From positions 88,409 to 152,408 of the forward strand of contig MNCI01030017.1 in NCBI GenBank assembly GCA_015680685.1: a stretch of DNA of 64,000 nt, read 5' to 3'. The DNA comes from Gnetum montanum (Eukaryota; Streptophyta; Gnetopsida; Gnetales; Gnetaceae). The notes below the pieces were generated by a model that was given only the letters and a program-made list of their open reading frames with translations, searched no databases and had not been told where the DNA came from. Shown here piece after piece: positions 22,476-35,567 of this stretch (its first letter is position 1; each line of letters begins with the position of its first letter). Both the position numbers and the translations under genes were made by a program.

Positions 22476-25438
22476 CTACCTATCTAAGGAATTACTCATG
22501 AGCTAAAGTAAATGACTTAATTTGTTCATATCCTACTTTTGCCTGATATAAATTATTAAGAATGAATCTAATTTAACAACAAAAGCTCTCCTTCTTATGC
22601 CAGTTTAGCTATTGTGGTAGGATTAGGGATGAATCTACCACAAGGGAACAACTTTTAGTTAAACTCATTTTAGGTGGTTGTTGGTCTTTGGTACCACAAA
22701 GGCACGAATACCTCTAGATAGCCTCTCCTGGTAAAAATGAGCTAATGTGATTAAGTATGCTTAATAGTGAAAAGCTTTTTTAATGATTATATACAAAGTA
22801 TAGTTGTATTTGAGTATGATTGTAACTATCTCTTTTAGCTGTCTCTTAATTAAACTTAAGAAATTGAACAACATTCCCACAAGCCTAGTCTTAAATATTA
22901 CATGCAACACATAAAAATGAATAAATTTTTTTATAGAAAAATGTTGGTCTTCATTTCTGAACTATTTACTAGATAAATTCTTGAAGCGAATTTACAAAAG
23001 CTTTGCTAATAGAGTAGGAAACTAAGAAAAATAATTATTCATAAAGCTCATAATTGTATGAAGGCAACATTACTCTTATGCTAAATTAATTAAGAAGTGG
23101 CACTTGCAAAGCTACCCCATTCAATCAAGATAGCAAAAATAAACTAAACCTTAGCCAATAAGAGAAAATAGCCTATTCCAAAATTGACAATCATTCCCAT
23201 GTATCCATATCAAATTAAGCTAGACATAATAGGAAAAACTATTCAAACATAAATGTTAACTAAGAGACCAAAGTTAAAGGAGATCATGAAACCTGTTTAA
23301 AATGCCATTAGAAATTGTCTTTACAAGCTTTTTCTTTCTTTTCTTCCCCTCCCAAAAAGTCCCCCTTGACTAATTAACTCTGAGATTTTTATATTAGGTT
23401 TAGGCACTTACAACTGTTATAGAATTTAAGGTTATAATCTTCTCACATTCTCTTTATAATTGTAATCTGTTGGCTAACTATTTGGCTTCTTGGTAGATCT
23501 TCTCCATTAGTTGAATTGGAGTCCTTCTATGGCCAACTGTTGGGATAGTTTTCCATGATTAATAAAAGTCTTGATAACTTGATTCATTGAATTTGGCTCA
23601 GTGCTATCAAGCTTCATAATAACTTCTTCAGCACTACTCTTCCCCAAGCTTGATTCTATTATTGAGTTATTTATTTCTATTAAGGTAGCTTCTACACTAG
23701 CACATTCTTGTTCAAATTCTAAATTCTTTTTGGCCATTTCATGTATGATTCTTGTACTTGACACCATCATTGTATCAAGGAAGCCTTGCTTATATTGGGG
23801 TAGCTATTCTCTTTTGGTTATGGCTAGCTCATATAATTCATGAATCCTACCTTCTATTTGTGTGAACTTGACTTGTTTTTCTCTCATATTTGTCATTTCT
23901 TTCCTTGTCTCTCTCATCCATTCTTTATTATATTCTACCTTAGTAATTACTTCCTTGAAGGTTGGTAGAGAAAGATGAGAGTAATTTGGAGCTTTTTCTT
24001 TTCTAGCTTGTTCTAATTCTGAGCTCATGATAGCTAGCCATTCCTCCAACTACTTATTTGTATACTTCTTATTTTCAAGTAGTGATTCTTTGATAGTTAT
24101 TTTTGTCTTGAGCTACTCATTTTCTCTTTTTAGCCCTCTTAACTTCCTTTTGTAATTTTGATTCTTGTTGTTCGTTTTACAAGAGGAATTCCTTGAGCTT
24201 GGCTATTTGGTTATCAACTATTTGTCCCCTATCCTTGATCAATGTAGTTATGGAGCTAGACATATCTTGATGGGACATTACGAGCTTTTGCTTCACTTTT
24301 TGTGGATCACCTTTCTTATATTAGAAGATGACATTGGCTTCTATTTTGAGGATAGTGGGGAACTTTTGACTTAATATGATGCAACCTTATTTTTCCTTAA
24401 TTTTAAAAGATCAGGCCACTCCCTTCATCAGATACCCAGATGAGAAGGTGAGGGTTGAAGATGAACTTTCCCCTTCCTTCTATTGTTGCTGCTGTAGTTA
24501 AAGCTTAATTAGCTTCTATTGTTCTTTTTTCTTCATCCTCTATTGCTCTTCTTGCTGCTATTGAAGTTCCATTAGCTATTTCTATTCTAATTGTTGAGGT
24601 TGCAGTTGCTCTTTTTATTTTTTCTCTTGTAGCTTTTGTTGCTATTTTTCTTTGTTAAGCCTTATTCTTTCCAATTTCAATTTCTTAGCTTTCTTAACTC
24701 TTGCATATTTTGTCTCACTTAGTAGGAATCTTTCATCGAGCATGGCTTCCTCTAGGTCTATTAGTTTCCAAAAAAAAAATATAATTTTCTTCCATTAATG
24801 CTAAATATTCATAAGAAAAATCCCTAACTAAAGGATGATTCTTGTTCTCAATCTAGCTACATACTTCAATGGTTGGTTGATCACAAGTGCTTGAAAGAAG
24901 CTTCATTGATAAACTACCTTTAAGCTATTTTGGAGCTTCATCCTTTGCTTAGTTCACTTCCCTATCTATAGTTCCTAAGTAAACTACATCTAATTCATTG
25001 TGTTGATGAACTTTTCTGGTTTTAGCAATCAAATAATTTCTCTTTAAAGCTAGAGGAAAACTACACTAGTCTTTGTATTTTTTGGATATTACTCTCATAT
25101 GTGCTGAATTTGAAAATTCCTAGAAGTTGAACTTTAGAGGAAAAAATTCTTTATCCTTATAATCGTGTCTTAAGAGGCTTTCCTACATTTGTCTCCGAAC
25201 ATCTAAGGTTGCTAAATAAGAAGCTATAAACCTAGATAATTTGGAAGCTTTTGCCTTAAATCATGCTATAAGAATATAGGTGTAACGAGCGTGTAAGTAA
25301 ATAACTCCATGAAATTTTCCTTTTATTTCATTAATCACCTATTGATCTATCCTTTGTGGGAAAGCTCCTAGAATCAACTTTAGCAAATGGAGGTAAACAC
25401 AATTCATTAAAAATTCTAAGGTCTAAGCATTAAAGAAG
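22476..25438 (-). pseudogene. Coiled-coil-rich retroelement relic, no known domain
   Basis: Minus-strand frames at 23804-24049 and 23507-23770 encode charged helical products (for example KEWMRETRKEMTNMREKQVK and MAKKNLEFEQECASVEATL). The region up to 25438 carries the same bias with many stops. It lies downstream of the Gypsy pol at 31-35 kb in the minus direction, where some plant elements carry an extra non-pol ORF. It is not recognisable as envelope, gag or integrase. Confidence 0.4.
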
Positions 25439-25790
25439 CTCCTTGATGAGTGGCGAGGTACCCCTACACTCAACCATACGAAACGAGCGTCGCACGCGCG
25501 ATCCGGTCGAACTCCGCAGATGGACTAGTTGTGGTATCTAGATAGTTAGCCTTAGGTCGCAGTTCGCTGTCTTCCCATCTAGACTAGTTTTGCATATGTC
25601 ACGTATGGTTTAGTCTAGATGAGGTGTATGATGTGTTCTAATTCTAATGCTACTCCTGATGGCAGTGGAAAATAATATTTAACTAAATCTAAGCTAAGAG
25701 GAAAAGGGTAAGAAAATCTAATCTAGCCTAAGTGCGACGAGCAACCGATTCCTTGATCAACCGTACACATCTTGGACTTCGTGCACGACT

Positions 25791-25912
25791 GCCACTGGGA
25801 CTACCAAGCATAGGCCTAGGTACGCCACTGGGATTACCAAGCGCAGACCCCAAATACGCCACTGGGTTACCAAGCGTAGATCCCCCTAGCTACACCACTG
25901 GGCTACCAAGCA
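25791..25912. repeat. Intra-LTR minisatellite, four 33-35 bp units
   Basis: Each unit begins CCACTGGGNTACCAAGC and continues with a variable AGAYCC-rich part. Starts lie near 25791, 25824, 25858 and 25893. The left-edge LTR has two units (419-475) and the other copies have diverged forms, so copy number varies within the family. Confidence 0.9.
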
Positions 25913-26310
25913 GTCACACTTAAATGCTCGTAATCAAGTCGAACTCGTTCCGCTTCTAGGAGTTTAGGGTTGAGAGACTAATCGCGATAAGTAACCGATT
26001 CCTTAACTAGCCGTACACACCCGTAGATGCTCGTAGTTAAGTCGTACTTACACCGCGCTATGAAAGCAATAAATAACATTAAATAAATAACAAATAAATA
26101 AACTAAGTGAATGCTGCAATGATGAAGTAATCTCGATCTTTATTGCCGGTCATGTGCGTGTCCAAGTACGGCACACTCGAATAAAGACACCGTACAATCA
26201 CATTCACCACACTGCGGGCAGACACGGGAAAAATTCTAACTCTGGAGGGATCAAACTGCCAGAGCTTCGCTACCTAAAACTGGGATCGAAACAAGGGAGA
26301 GCCGCCTCTT

Positions 26311-26405
26311 ATTTATAGAAATTGCGGCTGACTGCGATATCGCGTACGCGATATCGTGGGCAAGATGCGATATCGCGTACGTGATACATCGCGACCCATG
26401 ATACA
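26311..26405 (-). promoter_or_regulatory. U3 promoter of the solo LTR: TATA box and GATATC palindromes
   Basis: On the minus strand a TATA box, TTCTATAAATAAGAGG, spans about 26307-26320. Just upstream (26335-26356) is a 22-bp perfect palindrome made of CGATATCGCGT and its exact complement, with a second near-perfect copy at about 26369-26384. The arrangement recurs in decayed form in the related LTRs, which supports a regulatory or structural role in U3. Confidence 0.65.
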
Positions 26406-26463
26406 ACGTGGGTGCCTTAACGCGGCCGCCAGCACTATGTACAATTCATGTGTCATCACTCCT

Positions 26464-27859
26464 CTGGTAAACTACTTAGAAGAAATTGTGTAGGAGTCTT
26501 CTAGTTTGACTCTTCTCTGTGAAGTGTACTCTAGAAAAATTAGGGTAATTCTTTTAGGCTCAGGAACTTCACTTAATAAGCAGTCTAACAAAAATAAACT
26601 AAGGCTTAGCTGATTCCCTTGCTCATAAATCTTAAACAAGCTTTTATGTAGGGCATCATTCATATATTAAAATGGGAAGAAAAGTCTTTTATTCTCTAGA
26701 GCTACCTAGGTCCATACATGATAATTAGAGATAGTATTAATGTCATTGCTAGAACAAAAGTTTAGAGTAGAAATGAAAAAACAATAGGGAAACTTGAGCT
26801 CTGAAGCCTTTAGAATGACATTCCTATATCCCTATGCCTTTGCTAAGCTTGTTGGTGGTAGATTGATGGCTTTCCCTCAGTAGGGGTGGTTTCAGAATTT
26901 AACGCTCAACACTTCTTCATTATATTATCAGGCCTTTATCTTTGTGATGTTCAGATCCATTAGACCATAAAGTTCATATGCCTTCTTAACATTAATGTCA
27001 ATATAGTGCTCTATGATTTTCCTAAATTATAGCTTGTCCTTCTCATAAAATGTTTATGCTATTAAGCAATTCAAGACATCTCTAATGAGGTTTGCTCTTG
27101 ACTTGAAATTGAGTTTATGGAGCCATGTTTTCTCATAAATTTCCCACGACTCCTCCACTAATCTTATAGATTGCAAGCTTGATTTTTCAACCAAATCATG
27201 GTCTTTGTCAAAACCAAAGAGATCAATGTTTTCCACTTCCAATTATAGTTGCACTATATTAATCTACTAGTAGAGCTAATCAATATTCAAATTGTATTAT
27301 TGGAGATATTCGAAGAAAGCAAAGGTATCAACATCCTGAAAATTTTATGGTATCTCTTTCTTTTCTTTGTGCAACATTTGAGCTATCCTTTTTTGAGTTT
27401 CTTGAAGCTTTCTTGGACTCTCCAATGGCAACTCTATTTTTTATCTTAGCTTTGTCTTTGCACTTAGCGTTGCCTCAATTTTGGGTCCTGCTTGTTGATG
27501 ACTTCGAAATTTGTCTGAATCTTGATAATGAAGATTTAGAGCTCTATTATTTAATTTTCTCACTTGTGATAGACTAGTCAATTCAGCTCTCTACATTTGT
27601 CGCAAGCTTTACTTCTACTAAGCTACTTCATTTAAGGCTTAAGGATTTAAATATTATCTTATAGGACATTTTTGAACTTATTCGTGGAGCTAAATTTAAG
27701 CCTTCGAAATTTGTTTTGTAAAGGAATCTAGCATGATGGAGTGAATTCAAATTTCTTCTTTAAATTGATCTTATGTCACACTATGTATTTTGTTGAGCTG
27801 GATTAAAAATAAAATGTGCATGTGTAGAATTCTTGGTGGGCCTGAGATCTAACATGACT
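26464..27859 (-). pseudogene. Continuation of the coiled-coil retroelement relic
   Basis: Minus-strand frames at 26472-26663 and 27054-27242 encode short helical products (ALHKSLFKIYEQGNQLSLSL; HDLVEKSSLQSIRLVEESWE) with the same composition as 23507-24049. The solo LTR at 25444-26458 interrupts this region. No domain is recognisable and stops are frequent. Confidence 0.35.
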
Positions 27860-29830
27860 TGTAGAGCAATTTTAGAATTTACTTATAGAATCATTTTTGT
27901 GCCCAGTAAGCTTGCTCTTCAAAGAAACTGATGTGATAGAGTTGTTTTTGCACTTACTCATAGAGCTAAATTGTGGATTCATGTGTTGGCTCTATAAGTT
28001 GATGTGGAAGATGCTCACATGGCAGAGTAACTTGTTTGTAGAGTCAAATTTTAGTTCTACAATAAACGTCCTATCTCCAAGCAAATGTGGCTCATAGAAT
28101 CATCTTGAAGATTGTTTGTAGAACCAATTTTTGATTTCATGAATTAGTCCTATTCAAAAGGCTAATGTGGTAGAGCCAATCTTTGCACTTGCTTATGAGC
28201 TTGGAATTTGGTTTTACTAATAACCTTGATGATGTCGCTTGTAGAACCAATTTGGTTTTTCCTTGTAGAATCAACTTTGAGTTCTATGAATTGGTATCGC
28301 ATAAAGGATAACATGAAAGAACTTCTTTAATGCCTATTTGTAGAGCTAAATTTTGCCTTCACAAAGCTGGTTTTACAAGTTGATGTGGTGGTGAGGGTTG
28401 AGCATTTCCAAAAGCTAGTCATAGAACGATTTTATAGAGCCACTTTCAAACTTGTGTACTTATTTTTGTTGTCGTGGACAAAAATGTTTCTACTCACTTG
28501 AAAGGTTGACGTGGAAGAGTTTGTTTTATGCCTTGTTTGTAGAGATGAATTTTATCTCTACGAGCATCTCCCTATCATTAATGGCAACGTGGAAGAACCA
28601 AGAGTTGTGCATCTTGTAGAGTCATTTTAGTAGAATCACTTCTTCATTCTACAAGTTCATAAGACAAAGCTGACGTGGTAGAGTCATTTTCTAGAGTTAT
28701 TTTGTAGAACCATAGTTTGTCTCTATAAAGGTCTTATCTCCAAACTTCCTTTTTGACCACAAAGAGTCATTTTCAGCCAAACAAAGTCCACGAGTCATAT
28801 GCAAAACTAATTCCACTATTTTCTTTTACTTAGACACCACAAAGCTAATCTAAGTAAAATCGTCTTTTAAAGTTAATTCTTGGTTCTACAAGTTTCCTTT
28901 ACATACTAATGTGGGCAAATGATGATGTAGCTTGTAGATCAAATTTTAGCTTTTCTTTCTAGAATTAGATTTTGGTTCTATAAATCCATCTTGCTTAGTA
29001 TCTTTTTTGGCAAAAATGTGAATGTTGCTATGGAGTATAAGCTTATTATTCATAGACCGATTTTGTAGAACCACTTTTTGGTTCTATGAACTAGACCTCC
29101 CTAGAAGTTGACATGGTGGAAATTGTCACAACATAAGCTAATGTGGCGGATGCTAACATGGCATAACTCATTTGTAGAATGGAAATATGCTCTACTAATG
29201 AGTTCTTCATCAAGATACTAATGTGGTATATGTTGATGTGGAAGAGCTCTTTTGTAGAACTACCTTTTAACTTTACAAATCTAGCACCATACAACGAGTT
29301 GACATGGTAAAACCAAAAATAAGATTTTTTGTAAAGTAGAATTTTGTTCTATGTACAAGCTCTTTTTACTTTCTTTAACTAAATGATGATGAGGCTCATA
29401 GAACCAAGTTGTAGAATCTCTTTTTTGCTCCTAAAGTTATCTACCATAAGACGAAGCCTATGTGGAAAAGCAAATTTATAGAGTTGCTTTTTAATTTTAC
29501 AAGCTTATTTTATATGACCACTAATGTAGCTATAGAACCCCTTTGTAAAGCTACTTTTTTGCCTCATGAGCAGGTTCTACATAAAAATAAGCTAATGTGG
29601 TAAAACTAAAAATTAGTTCTTTTGTGAAATAGAACCTTAGCTCTACGAAGGAGCTGATGTGGTAGAGCTATTTTTGAGTTAACTTATAGAACCCAAACTC
29701 AACTCTACTAACCACATCATTGTGCCTATGTGGCAAAACTAATCAAAGCATTCTTTGTAGAGCCACTTATCAATTCTATGAATTGCTTCTACATTGGTAG
29801 AGCCAATTTAGTTAAACCATCTTTCACATT
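27860..29830. repeat. Degenerate satellite of about 18 hairpin-bearing units
   Basis: About 2 kb consists of diverged units of roughly 90-120 bp. Each combines a short inverted repeat around TAGARYCAAA-TTTTGGTTCTA with a spacer and a GATGTGG/GACGTGG-TAGAG block. Examples are TAGAACCA-CTTTT-TGGTTCTA at 29066-29086 (perfect arms), GTAGAGAT-GAATTTT-ATCTCTAC at 28539-28561, and 28038-28060. GTGG blocks recur near 28003, 28168, 28379, 28508, 28670, 29138, 29237, 29592 and 29650. No frame is open through it. Confidence 0.7.
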
Positions 29831-31435
29831 CATTGTCAAAGCAAAATTTCTCCTTAGCTCTCTGATGTGAAAACCCCTCCTTTTTCTTTTAAATTTTAAA
29901 CCAAGATCCTTTTCTTTCAAGCAAGGGATAATGTTATTGCTTAATTGTTTGTTCGAATGCCTATTATTCATAAGCTTTGTAATTCTATTTTTGATGACCT
30001 CTACTTAACTTACAGTGAGGAAAACATGAATTTGGGCTTGTAATCTCTATTCTTGATGTCCAACATGGTCATCTCGTGTAGTGCCTAACTTAATTTGAAA
30101 AACTTAAGTCTTCAAATTTACAAATAACAAATTGAAAATCTTTAGGAGGGTTTACTTTTATCTCACAAGTTTTGATCATTTTAAAATTGTGTCATATCTC
30201 TGATAAGGCTTTTTCTAAAATTTTTCACTTGGAGCTTATCTTTCCAAAAACTCAATGCATCGAATCCTAGCTCGTTTTTACAGTGAGATCCAATTTGAAA
30301 AGTAGAACTTAACCTCTACTCCATTAATGGCGAACATTTTACCATGAATTATATTCTTGAGAAGAGGTTTTAAGCTAAAATGAATCTCACATTTACCATT
30401 TCCATAAACATTTCCTTTTAGCACTTTACTTCTTTCTAGGGTTTGCTTTTTTTTACTAGCAGCATGAGAAGACTTCAGCCCATCATCATAATTTATGGTT
30501 GTTCCATGAAAATGGTACATTGTTGCAACAATAATTTTCCTAAACAAAATAACCTCTTTCTTTCAAAATTTATGTATAGACACAAATAAAAATGAGTAAA
30601 AGCTTACATAGTTATGTAAGGGAAAACCTTATAGCTTAAGGCTTAGCAGGGATGAAAAAACCCCAGTCCTAAAAACTTTAAAATTAGCTAACTAAAGCTA
30701 AGCTAATGACTATATAGTAATTATGAATTTCCTTAGAACTTGTTGTTTTAAGGCTCCATCATACTCAAGCTCGATTTTCACCTAAGCCAATATTATGACT
30801 TGTATTTCATTATTCCAACCTTTTCTTCTTTAGGCTCCTTAGAATTTGCATCTTCCTTGGGCTGCTCTTCTTCTTCTAGCTCCTCCTCTAAAATTTCGGG
30901 CTTCTTTTCAGTGTTGTTTTAAGGTCAATTAACCAAGGCATCGTCATAATTGAAAACCTGATTTGGACTCTTCTTGTTAATCTTTTCTCTTTATGAAAGA
31001 TCAGAATACTCTGGAATTTTAACCCATTCTTGGACATGAATTGATTTTCCACTTGTGAGTGTGGAGAATTCATCAGAGAGCCATGTCATAAACAGACAAT
31101 TATAGGCTACTCCATAAGAGATAGCTTTATAAAATATCCTCTACACATGTTCCAAGCAATATTTGGATAGATATGGAATAAAAGGTCTTGCTCTCATCTT
31201 GACCTTCATGGGATCTGCAAATAACCTTCTTCTTACTATGGGCTTTGATTTTCTAGTCATGATACACTTATGGATTTCATAGCTTAGCTTTAGCTTCCTA
31301 TATAGTCCTAAGAAATTAGTTATAACAAACTATGTACATATTTACAATTCGTTTGGCCATTCTTGTGCAGCTGTCAGTGGATAGTTGCCCAAAATAATGC
31401 TTCAAATGAAGGGTGTTGAGTGGATAGCTCAACAC
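29831..31435 (-). pseudogene. Post-integrase retroelement relic, no known domain
   Basis: Minus-strand frames at 29789-29971, 30278-30547 and 30888-31073 have no recognised motif. They lie directly downstream of the integrase C-terminus in the minus direction, so they probably belong to the 3' part of the same Gypsy element. Confidence 0.35.
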
Positions 31436-34400
31436 CTATCTATCTAGTGAAGCAAGCTTAAAAGTATTTCTAGCCACTTGTTGCTTAATCATCAATGGCC
31501 TGATCCATCTAGCTAAAAATTTATTTGTTTTATCTTTCTTATTAGCTTTCCAAAATAGGATCAAGTCTTCTCTAAATGTCTTCAATTTCACTTGACAGTC
31601 AAACCATTTCTTCATTAATGTTTTATTATGTAAGAACTTATCTTTGGCTTCATCAATTTTAGCTTCCCTTTTTAATAACAAAGCCATTACAACATGTTCT
31701 AATTATGGACCATAATTTTCCATAAAGTCAACTACTGAAGACACAATTGTATTAGTTATTCGAGCATTTACTTGTAAACTAAGCTGAATGGTATAGTCAC
31801 TATAGATTTCTTTATTTAAATCCTATCAATCAATAGGGCTCCTTGTAACACTTCATGCTAATTTTCCACATTATTATCCATGGAATGCTTGATGTAAGAG
31901 ATCAGCTTTTTATTTGTGGATTTAGCTAGACCAATTCCTTGTGAATAGTAGTTTGAAGATGAATAGAGTAAAATTGATTTCTTTGAAGTCCACCTTATGA
32001 ACTCAATTGATTGAAAAGTAGTGTTGTTATAAGTTACTAATGATTATGGCATACCAAATTGATTCATAATGTATTGTTTAAAAAGCTTAATTACATCACA
32101 GGATGTACTTCTTCTTAGCACTTTAGCCTCTAGCCACCTAGTGAAATAATTAGTGGCTATCAAAATAAATTTATGGCCTGCTTCAGATGGAGTAATAGCT
32201 CCTATAAAATCCAATTCCCATCTTTGAAAAGCCTTGTCTTTTATTATTGGTTTTAGTGAAGCATTAGCTTTTCTTAGCTTTAGCCCATGTATTTGGCACT
32301 TGTGATAGGTTAAAATTTTATCTCTGATGTCCTTGTACATAGTGGACCAATGGAAGTCATATCTTAGTATATGTTGCATTGTGGTTCTTAGGGATTCATA
32401 ATGAAGGCCTTCATGATCATGGAATTGCTTCAATGTGATGCACATTCCAATAAAAGACCTTTTTAATATTTAATATATAGAATTCCTTGAGTATAGATGT
32501 ATTTCTTGGGTTTGATTATAAAAGTTGTTTCCTTACCTTTAGATAAATTCTTGCAAATTTCTTAGCTAATAAGAAACTTTATTATGTCATCATACCAATT
32601 TTTAATTTTAGAAAGGGCTAGCACTTCTTATTCAAATTCTTTGCCATCATCCTAGCTAATCCCATATTTTTTATTATCTTACAAGTTTCCAAAGTGAAAC
32701 TAAATGGTTCAAGTTTGATTATCCAGTTAGCTCTCTTAAGCCCAATTTTATTTTGTGATAGGAATTGCCTTATAATTAGCTCTATCGTCATAATATGAAC
32801 CAAAGCATTTTGAAAATAATATGTAAAATATTCCAAAGCTTTAATCACGACAAATGCTTATTTTTCCAATTTAGAATAATTTTTTAGCCTCTTTTAACTA
32901 GTAACCAAAAAATTCAATTGGCTTCTCTTCTGTTTCATATTTTTGTGTTAATAATGCAGTCAATGAATCCTTGAGAAAAAAGCATATAGCCAAAAATCTT
33001 CTTTTAATTTTAGTTTTACTAGATATGGAGCTTCTAAAATTACTTTCTTTATTTGGGCTGAAGCTTCAAGTGATTCTTTAGTCTTTCTTATTTCCACATG
33101 TTTCTTTAACATTTGTGAGAGAGGCTTTCTTATTTTTGTAAATCTAGGAATAAACTTTTTAACAAAGTTTGCTTTAGAAAGAAGAACCTTAGTGTCTTTT
33201 TATTTGTGGAATGTTCTATACCTTGAATAGCCTCAATTCTAGCTTGATCAATAACTATCCCCTTTTGACAAATTATGTGGTGAAGTAAACTACCTAAATT
33301 TACTCCAAAGATACATTTTTTTTTGGATTTAAAGAAACACCAAATTTCTTACATCTGTTGAATATTTCCTGTAGATGATACGCATGATCTTATTCATATT
33401 TTGAGTAAATGGTAATGTCATCTAAGCAAATGGCAATGATTTTTCCAATAAGACATTAAAAGCTATATTTATGGCTCTTTGAAAAGTTGCCCCTACATTT
33501 GATAAGCCAAAGGATATTCTTTTATAAGAAAATGTTCTTGATTTTGTGATGAATGATGTTTTAAATCTATCATATTTATCCACTATTATTTGGTTATAAC
33601 TTGAAAATCCATCTAGGAATAAATATAATTGGCAATTTGATACTTTAATCAACATTTCATCGATTCTAGAGAGTGGGTATCTATCCTTAATTGAAGCTTT
33701 ATTTAAGTTCCTGAAATCAACACATAGCCTTATATCTTCTGTGTTTTTCCTGATTGGAACTAAATTGGCTATTCAAGTTGAGTATATAATTGGATATATT
33801 ATGTAAGCTCCTAATAACTTCTTGATTTTAGCTTCAATTGCTAGTTTAAAAACTGGATTAAACTTTCTTAACTTCTATTTAATTATCTTTCAATCCTTTA
33901 TTGGAGAAATCTTACAAGTCATAATGTTAGGATTAAAAGTTCTCAAATGGTCGTACGACAAAGCAAAGACATTCTCTTTGAGTACTTGTATCATGAGTTT
34001 CCTTGTGTTTTGCTGAAGCCTTATCTCAATATTAAGAAACTTTGGAAAGTCTTAACATCCTAAATTTATTGACTCATAGGCTAGATCGTCTACATTTTGA
34101 ATGTCTAATCCTTTAATAGTTTTTATTTGAATTCTTCCTCCAATTGTAATACCTTTTAAGGTGTCCCTCTTACTCTTGATTTTGAATTATCCTTTTAATG
34201 AATTTGGCCTTTGAATTCTATAGTATTTTTGAGAAATTGAACTATTTGATGATCATCCTCAAAAACTTGAAAACATTCCTTGTTATTAGGGACTATTGGA
34301 TTTTACTCTAATTCAATTACTATCTTATGACATTTGGTAGCCTTTGACAAGTCTTGCATTGAAGCTGCTACTACAAGTTCATCAACCCTCTGGTTTCTTT

Positions 34401-34740
34401 CTCTTGGAATGTTTTCAATCCTATATTCTATAAAATTTTTAAGTAAGTTCATTGCCATTTTCTTATAAGCTTTTAATAATGAACTTTTAACACTATACCT
34501 TTCTTGGACTTGGTCAAATATGAGCTTTGAGTCTCCTTTGACTTCTAATTTTTGGATGCCTTTTTCATGGGCTATTCTCAACCCTCTACACAAAGCCTCA
34601 TATTCAGCTCTATTATTAGTATAAGAAAATTCCAATCATATAGCTTTAAATTCTACTTGATTTTTTGGGCTCATTAGGAGAATACCAATTTCTTCTCCCT
34701 TGGAGTTGCAAGCTCCATCAAAGTATAGTTGTGAGAATTA
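31436..34740 (-). pseudogene. Ty3/Gypsy pol relic: RNase H - RT - RNase H - integrase
   Basis: In minus-strand order: an extra RNase H at about 34735-34303; an RT from about 33900 with IRLCVDFRNLNKASIKDRYP, LFLDGFSSYNQI, SFGLSNVGATFQRAI and a catalytic CLDD where YLDD is usual; the RT-linked RNase H with FSQ.. LKRANWIIKLEPFSF at about 32850-32618; integrase at 32445-32044 (zinc finger, then WELDFIGAITP); and an integrase C-terminus at 31687-31436 with KFLARWIRPL. The zinc finger has YHKC in place of C-x2-C, and ATNYFTRWLEA has Asn where Asp is usual. Stops and frameshifts break the frame in several places, so it is inactive. The RNase H order is unusual. Confidence 0.8.
34303..34740 (-). pseudogene. 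Additional (archaeal-type) RNase H domain upstream of RT
   Basis: On the minus strand LYFDGACNSKGEEIGILLMS, one stop, then YTNNRAEYEALCRGLRIAHE, VKGDSKLIFDQVQ and IPRERNQRVDELVVAAS show the catalytic D-E-D pattern (DGA, AEYEA, GDS, and VDE for ADE) of the second RNase H found in plant Tat-type Gypsy elements. It is followed by a spacer (CFQVFEDDHQIVQFL) and then directly by the pre-RT region. In the well-known Tat order it lies between the RT-linked RNase H and integrase. Confidence 0.8.
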
Positions 34741-35567
34741 TTTTGACTGATTATCTGAATGCATAATTTGAATTTCTCAGATTGAGCTAACTCATAACTC
34801 AACTTCTCTTGATTCAATTCTTTTATTCTTTCCTCCTAAAGTCACATTCTTTGTCATCAAGGGCTTGTTATATATATATATGATTTGGCTCTCCCTTCTA
34901 TGGCAACCACATATGTGAATAATTTGTAATTATATATCCTGAGAAATTTCAGCTACAACTTTTGCTTAACAATAAGATGTAGGAATCTAGATTATTAGCT
35001 CCTTGGATGGCAATTCTACTTTTAACCCTTGGATCTAAAGGTAATTGAAGCAATACATTTGGTAATTCACCTGATACTTTTGTTAACTTTGGACAATTTT
35101 CTTTTCTAATTACTAGGTTTGAGTCCTAATTGATTGCATATTTTCAAAGGATCAAAATTCAAACACTCATCTCATCTCATTTGCATTTTAGCAAAATGCC
35201 TAAACAAGCCCCACCACCAAATCTTTGAAAAAGGAAGGGTAGGGAATGCATACTACAATGACAAATCAAACAATGATGCCAAGGTGCTTTAGGTAACCTC
35301 ACTAAGATGAATCATGTACCACCAATGATCCTCACACACATTCATCACCTCATCCGTGTGTTATTAAAGATATCTTTCTCTCACTACATCACAAACCTTT
35401 TCTCCATCCTAAAATATTGCACCTAGTAATTTACCTATAAAATCCCTCTTGATGGTGTTATGACTATTGTAACCATTCTTCCTTTGCAAATGAAGATGCA
35501 ATTGTTCACTTTCAAATGTAAATATTATTGGTGTTTGGGTTTTGGTCTTTTTGAAAACTCATTTAAA

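Larger units (their letters stand above)
25444..26458 (-). repeat. Solo LTR, family L, with 5-bp target duplication (1015 bp)
   Basis: On the minus strand it runs from TGATGACACATG to CACTCATCA. The 5-bp CTCCT is present immediately on both sides (25439-25443 and 26459-26463), and no primer site or internal region follows. It is therefore a solo LTR left by recombination. It holds four minisatellite units, perfect GATATC palindromes and a TATA box at 26311-26318. It keeps many CpG sites and looks the least decayed of the five copies. Confidence 0.92.

Noticed and set aside
27860-29830. CRISPR-like array
   Set aside because: Units are diverged throughout, without constant repeats and unique spacers of fixed length, and the context is a plant retroelement.
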